The notes beneath the pieces were generated by a model. That model did not search any database. It had not been told where the DNA came from and saw only the letters and a program-made list of their open reading frames with translations. A program made the position numbers and the translations under genes. This document shows, piece after piece, positions 61,461 to 64,000 of a stretch of DNA of 64,000 nt (position 1 is the stretch's first letter; every line of letters starts with the position of its first letter). Source of the stretch: Changchengzhania lutea (GTDB lineage: Bacteria; Bacteroidota; Bacteroidia; Flavobacteriales; Flavobacteriaceae); NCBI RefSeq assembly GCF_006974145.1, contig NZ_CP039456.1:2200001-2264000 (forward strand), in the 5' to 3' direction.

Positions 61461-64000
61461 ATGAAAGTAAAAAACTCCTATTTAATTCTGGCGTTTTGGC
61501 TATTGGGTATTTCCATAGGCTTTGCGCAAGAAAAAACAGTTTCAGGGAAAGTTGTAGACAACAACAACATGCCCCTGCCTGGTGCCACAGTGTTAATCAA
61601 AAACACTGCCACCGGAGCATCAACAGATTTTGATGGAAATTATTCTATAACCGTTAATCAGGGCAATACTCTGGTTTTTAGTTATTTAGGATATATTCCA
61701 AAAGAAATTTTGGTTGGCGCATCTAATACCATTGATGTGGTTTTAGAAGACGATGTAGAATCTCTACAAGAAGTCGTTGTGACGGCATTGGGGATTAAGC
61801 GTAAACCAAAAGAATTGGCTTATGCTACTACGGTAATAAGCCAAGAAGCTTTGGTGCAAGCTGCACCTGTTGATGCTACATCGGCGCTTGTTGGTAAAGT
61901 GTCTGGTTTGAACATTAACTTCAGTGACAATGGTGTTAGACCTAATGCCACTGTTAGATTAAGAGCTTCTACTTCCATTAACGGAAATAATGACGCATTG
62001 ATAGTAATTGATGGTGTCCCTCAATCTAGTAGTGCACTGTCAGACTTAAATCCTAATGATATTGAATCAATTAATACACTTAAGGGAGCTTCTTCCGCAA
62101 CCTTGTATGGTTCTGCTGGAGCAAATGGAGCTTTAATTATCACTACAAAAAGAGGTAAAAACAATGGGAAAATTAGTATTTCTGTTAATTCTGCTGTTAC
62201 TTTTGAAGTGCTAAAGTTCTTCCCCGAAACGCAAAGCAAATATGGTAGTGGTTCTGATGATGTTTTTACTTATACACCAGATGAAAATGAAAGTTGGGGT
62301 GCTAGATATGATGGTACTATTCGTCAGATTGGCCCTGTACTACTTGATGGGACTTTCCAAACAGGACGATATGCTCCAGTTAAAAATGGTAGAGAAAACT
62401 TCTTCGAGACAGGTATTGGAATTCAAAACGGAATTTCTATAAGTGGAGGAGACGATACTTCTACCTATTTCTTTTCAGCACAAAGAATAGACAAAACCGG
62501 TATTACTCCAGGCGATAAATATTTTAGAGATAACTTTAGATTTAATGCTACTAAAAAATACGGTAAACTTGAAACGGGAACCATAGTATCTTTCTTTCAA
62601 GATAAAGTAGATGCAGCTGGACCTAGTCCAACAGATGGTAGTTTTTATAGAATCTTATTAAATACACCTGCCCATATAGATTTGCAGAAGTATAAAAACT
62701 GGAGAACAGATCAATATGCTACACCAGACACTTACTATAATGCATTCTTTAAAAATCCATACCAAGTTGTAGATCAAAATAGAGACACGAATAGAAGAAA
62801 TCGTTTACAGGCGGTTGCGAATTTTAAATACGCATTTAACGACTGGCTCTCTGCAACCTATTCTTTAGGGGGGACATGGTCTAATAGAGAAACTAAAAAT
62901 ACGCAAGAAGCATTTGCCTATGTTCCAAACACACCATACTCAAGACCTTCTGACGAAGTAAATGCTGTAGCAGATGGAACTAGTAGTGACTTTAGATTAA
63001 ACTCGGATCTTTTATTTAATATAGAAAAGCAATTATCAGATGATTTTAGTTTAAGAGTTATTTTGGGAACACACTTAGAGTCTCGCAGAAATAATCAAAT
63101 GAATATTATTGGTAATAATTTATTTACTAATGAAATTTTCAATGTAAATGTAAGACAAGGAAATTTAGCATTTAACACAACTAATTTTGCTTCTCCGCAA
63201 AGTACATTCCAAAAGCGATTATACTCTTATTTAGGGGATGTAACTTTAGGGTTTAAAGATTATTTATTTTTAACTGGATCATGGAGACAGGATACGTCTT
63301 CTACCCTTCCTGCTCAAAATAACACTTATCAATACTATAGTAGTGGTCTATCATTTATAGCAACTGATGCTATTGAAGGTTTAAAAGGAGATATTTTAGA
63401 TTTCTTAAAGTTTAACGTAAGTTATGCTAAAGTAGGTAAAGATGCAGATATTCAAGATACTAATGAAAATCTTATTGTTCCAGTAGGCTTTCCATTTACT
63501 AATCCAGGTTTAAGACCTACTACTATTGCAGTAGATCCAAATTTAAGTCCTGAGTTTACAACTTCAATTGAGGCAGGATTTAGAGCTGAGTTTTTAAGAA
63601 AAAGAATAACACTTGATGCTAATTATTATGTTGCTAATTCTGAGGATCAGATTAGTAATGCAGCTGCTTCAAGAGCTTCAGGAGCTACTTCTTTTTTAAC
63701 TAATGTAGGTGAGATTCAAAATAAAGGAATTGAAATTGATTTAAATTTAATTCCTCTTCGAACTGAACACTTTCAATGGGATTTAGGCTTCACTTTTTCA
63801 ACCAATGATTCAGAAGTAATTGCATTGAGTGATGGTGCCGATAGAATTCAACTTGGAACAGCAATAGCAGACACTGCTGGAATATTTGCTGTAGTAGGTG
63901 ATCAATATCCATCTTTATTTGCACCTGCTTATGTAAGAGATCCACAAGGTAGAATAGTTGTTGGTGCTGATGGTAATCCATCTCCAACTAGTGAATTTGA
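61461..64000 (+). CDS. SusC/RagA family TonB-linked outer membrane protein, 5' part
   Basis: The frame is open from the ATG at 61461 to the window end (about 846 codons), so the gene is partial. A signal peptide (cleavage after GFAQ) is followed by a carboxypeptidase-regulatory-like domain (KTVSGKVVDNNNMPLPGATVLIKNT). Then comes the TonB-box/plug area (LQEVVVTALGIKRKPKELAYATTVIS, DALIVIDGVPQSS, ATLYGSAGANGALIITTKRG) and a strand-rich barrel. It would import glycans or peptides with a SusD partner, presumably beyond the window. The 232-base gap before it has no gene; TTTG at 61358-61361 and TAATTTTTTG at 61378-61387 resemble a poor promoter. Confidence 0.93.
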   Translation, partial: MKVKNSYLILAFWLLGISIGFAQEKTVSGKVVDNNNMPLPGATVLIKNTATGASTDFDGNYSITVNQGNTLVFSYLGYIPKEILVGASNTIDVVLEDDVESLQEVVVTALGIKRKPKELAYATTVISQEALVQAAPVDATSALVGKVSGLNINFSDNGVRPNATVRLRASTSINGNNDALIVIDGVPQSSSALSDLNPNDIESINTLKGASSATLYGSAGANGALIITTKRGKNNGKISISVNSAVTFEVLKFFPETQSKYGSGSDDVFTYTPDENESWGARYDGTIRQIGPVLLDGTFQTGRYAPVKNGRENFFETGIGIQNGISISGGDDTSTYFFSAQRIDKTGITPGDKYFRDNFRFNATKKYGKLETGTIVSFFQDKVDAAGPSPTDGSFYRILLNTPAHIDLQKYKNWRTDQYATPDTYYNAFFKNPYQVVDQNRDTNRRNRLQAVANFKYAFNDWLSATYSLGGTWSNRETKNTQEAFAYVPNTPYSRPSDEVNAVADGTSSDFRLNSDLLFNIEKQLSDDFSLRVILGTHLESRRNNQMNIIGNNLFTNEIFNVNVRQGNLAFNTTNFASPQSTFQKRLYSYLGDVTLGFKDYLFLTGSWRQDTSSTLPAQNNTYQYYSSGLSFIATDAIEGLKGDILDFLKFNVSYAKVGKDADIQDTNENLIVPVGFPFTNPGLRPTTIAVDPNLSPEFTTSIEAGFRAEFLRKRITLDANYYVANSEDQISNAAASRASGATSFLTNVGEIQNKGIEIDLNLIPLRTEHFQWDLGFTFSTNDSEVIALSDGADRIQLGTAIADTAGIFAVVGDQYPSLFAPAYVRDPQGRIVVGADGNPSPTSEF

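Noticed and set aside
1-64000. CRISPR arrays and insertion-sequence transposases
   Set aside because: I saw no regular spaced repeats with unique spacers and no transposase gene; the repeats found are palindromic or att-related.

Overview
The window looks like chromosomal DNA of a marine-type member of the Flavobacteriaceae (Bacteroidota). The evidence is an AT-rich composition, few Shine-Dalgarno sites, promoters of the TTTG-N19-TAnnTTTG type, a PorP/SprF type IX secretion protein, a short region-1.1-less primary sigma factor, a SusC-type TonB-dependent porin, and flavobacterial gene orders such as DUF6089-uppS-bamA-ompH-ompH. The genus cannot be named from sequence alone.

Layout. 1-4.5 kb: terminal-oxidase genes (two subunit III genes, subunit IV) and copper-assembly genes (degenerate Sco-like protein, Sco1/SenC, DUF420, a small CxxC membrane protein). 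4.5-10.3 kb: a complete MacAB-TolC-like export operon (ATPase, two FtsX/MacB permeases, adaptor, TolC), ending in tsaB. 11-15.6 kb, minus strand: MscS channel, DUF1304, thioredoxin-domain protein, dodecin and a duplicated-N-domain Nfu protein. 15.7-18.5 kb: PorP/SprF, a 315-bp palindromic MITE-like element, gamma carbonic anhydrase, glutamate racemase. 18.5-26.2 kb, minus strand: envelope cluster (two OmpH/Skp chaperones, BamA, UppS, DUF6089), then NAD kinase and a CBS protein. 26.3-32 kb, plus strand: pdxJ, hydrolase, holin-like protein, trigger factor, clpP, clpX. 32-46.4 kb: an OmpA pseudogene, GH3-like protein, DUF2797, rpsU, primary sigma factor, AsmA, VUT transporter, a folK-deoxynucleoside kinase fusion, a lipoprotein, two methyltransferases and mutS, with three short palindromic repeat elements between genes.

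46.5-55.4 kb: tRNA-Gly and tRNA-Leu, then an integrated island of about 8.6 kb. The 3' end of tRNA-Leu (21 bp) is repeated exactly at the far side next to a tyrosine integrase. Both ends carry matching arm-type repeats (TAGTCAACATCTAGT). Inside are an excisionase-like HTH protein, a phage-type replication initiator with a C-terminal zinc finger, an iteron-like GTTACA cluster, and cargo: a KAP-type P-loop NTPase and an EVE/PUA-like protein with a transmembrane segment. This is the best candidate for an undescribed system, probably anti-phage defence carried on a replicating satellite. A third partial att copy and a hairpin-rich spacer beyond the island suggest repeated insertion at the same tRNA.

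55.5-64 kb: a small acidic lipoprotein, Kdo transferase, a sugar aminotransferase plus galE pair, a 7TM-AraC regulator and the 5' part of a SusC porin that runs off the window.
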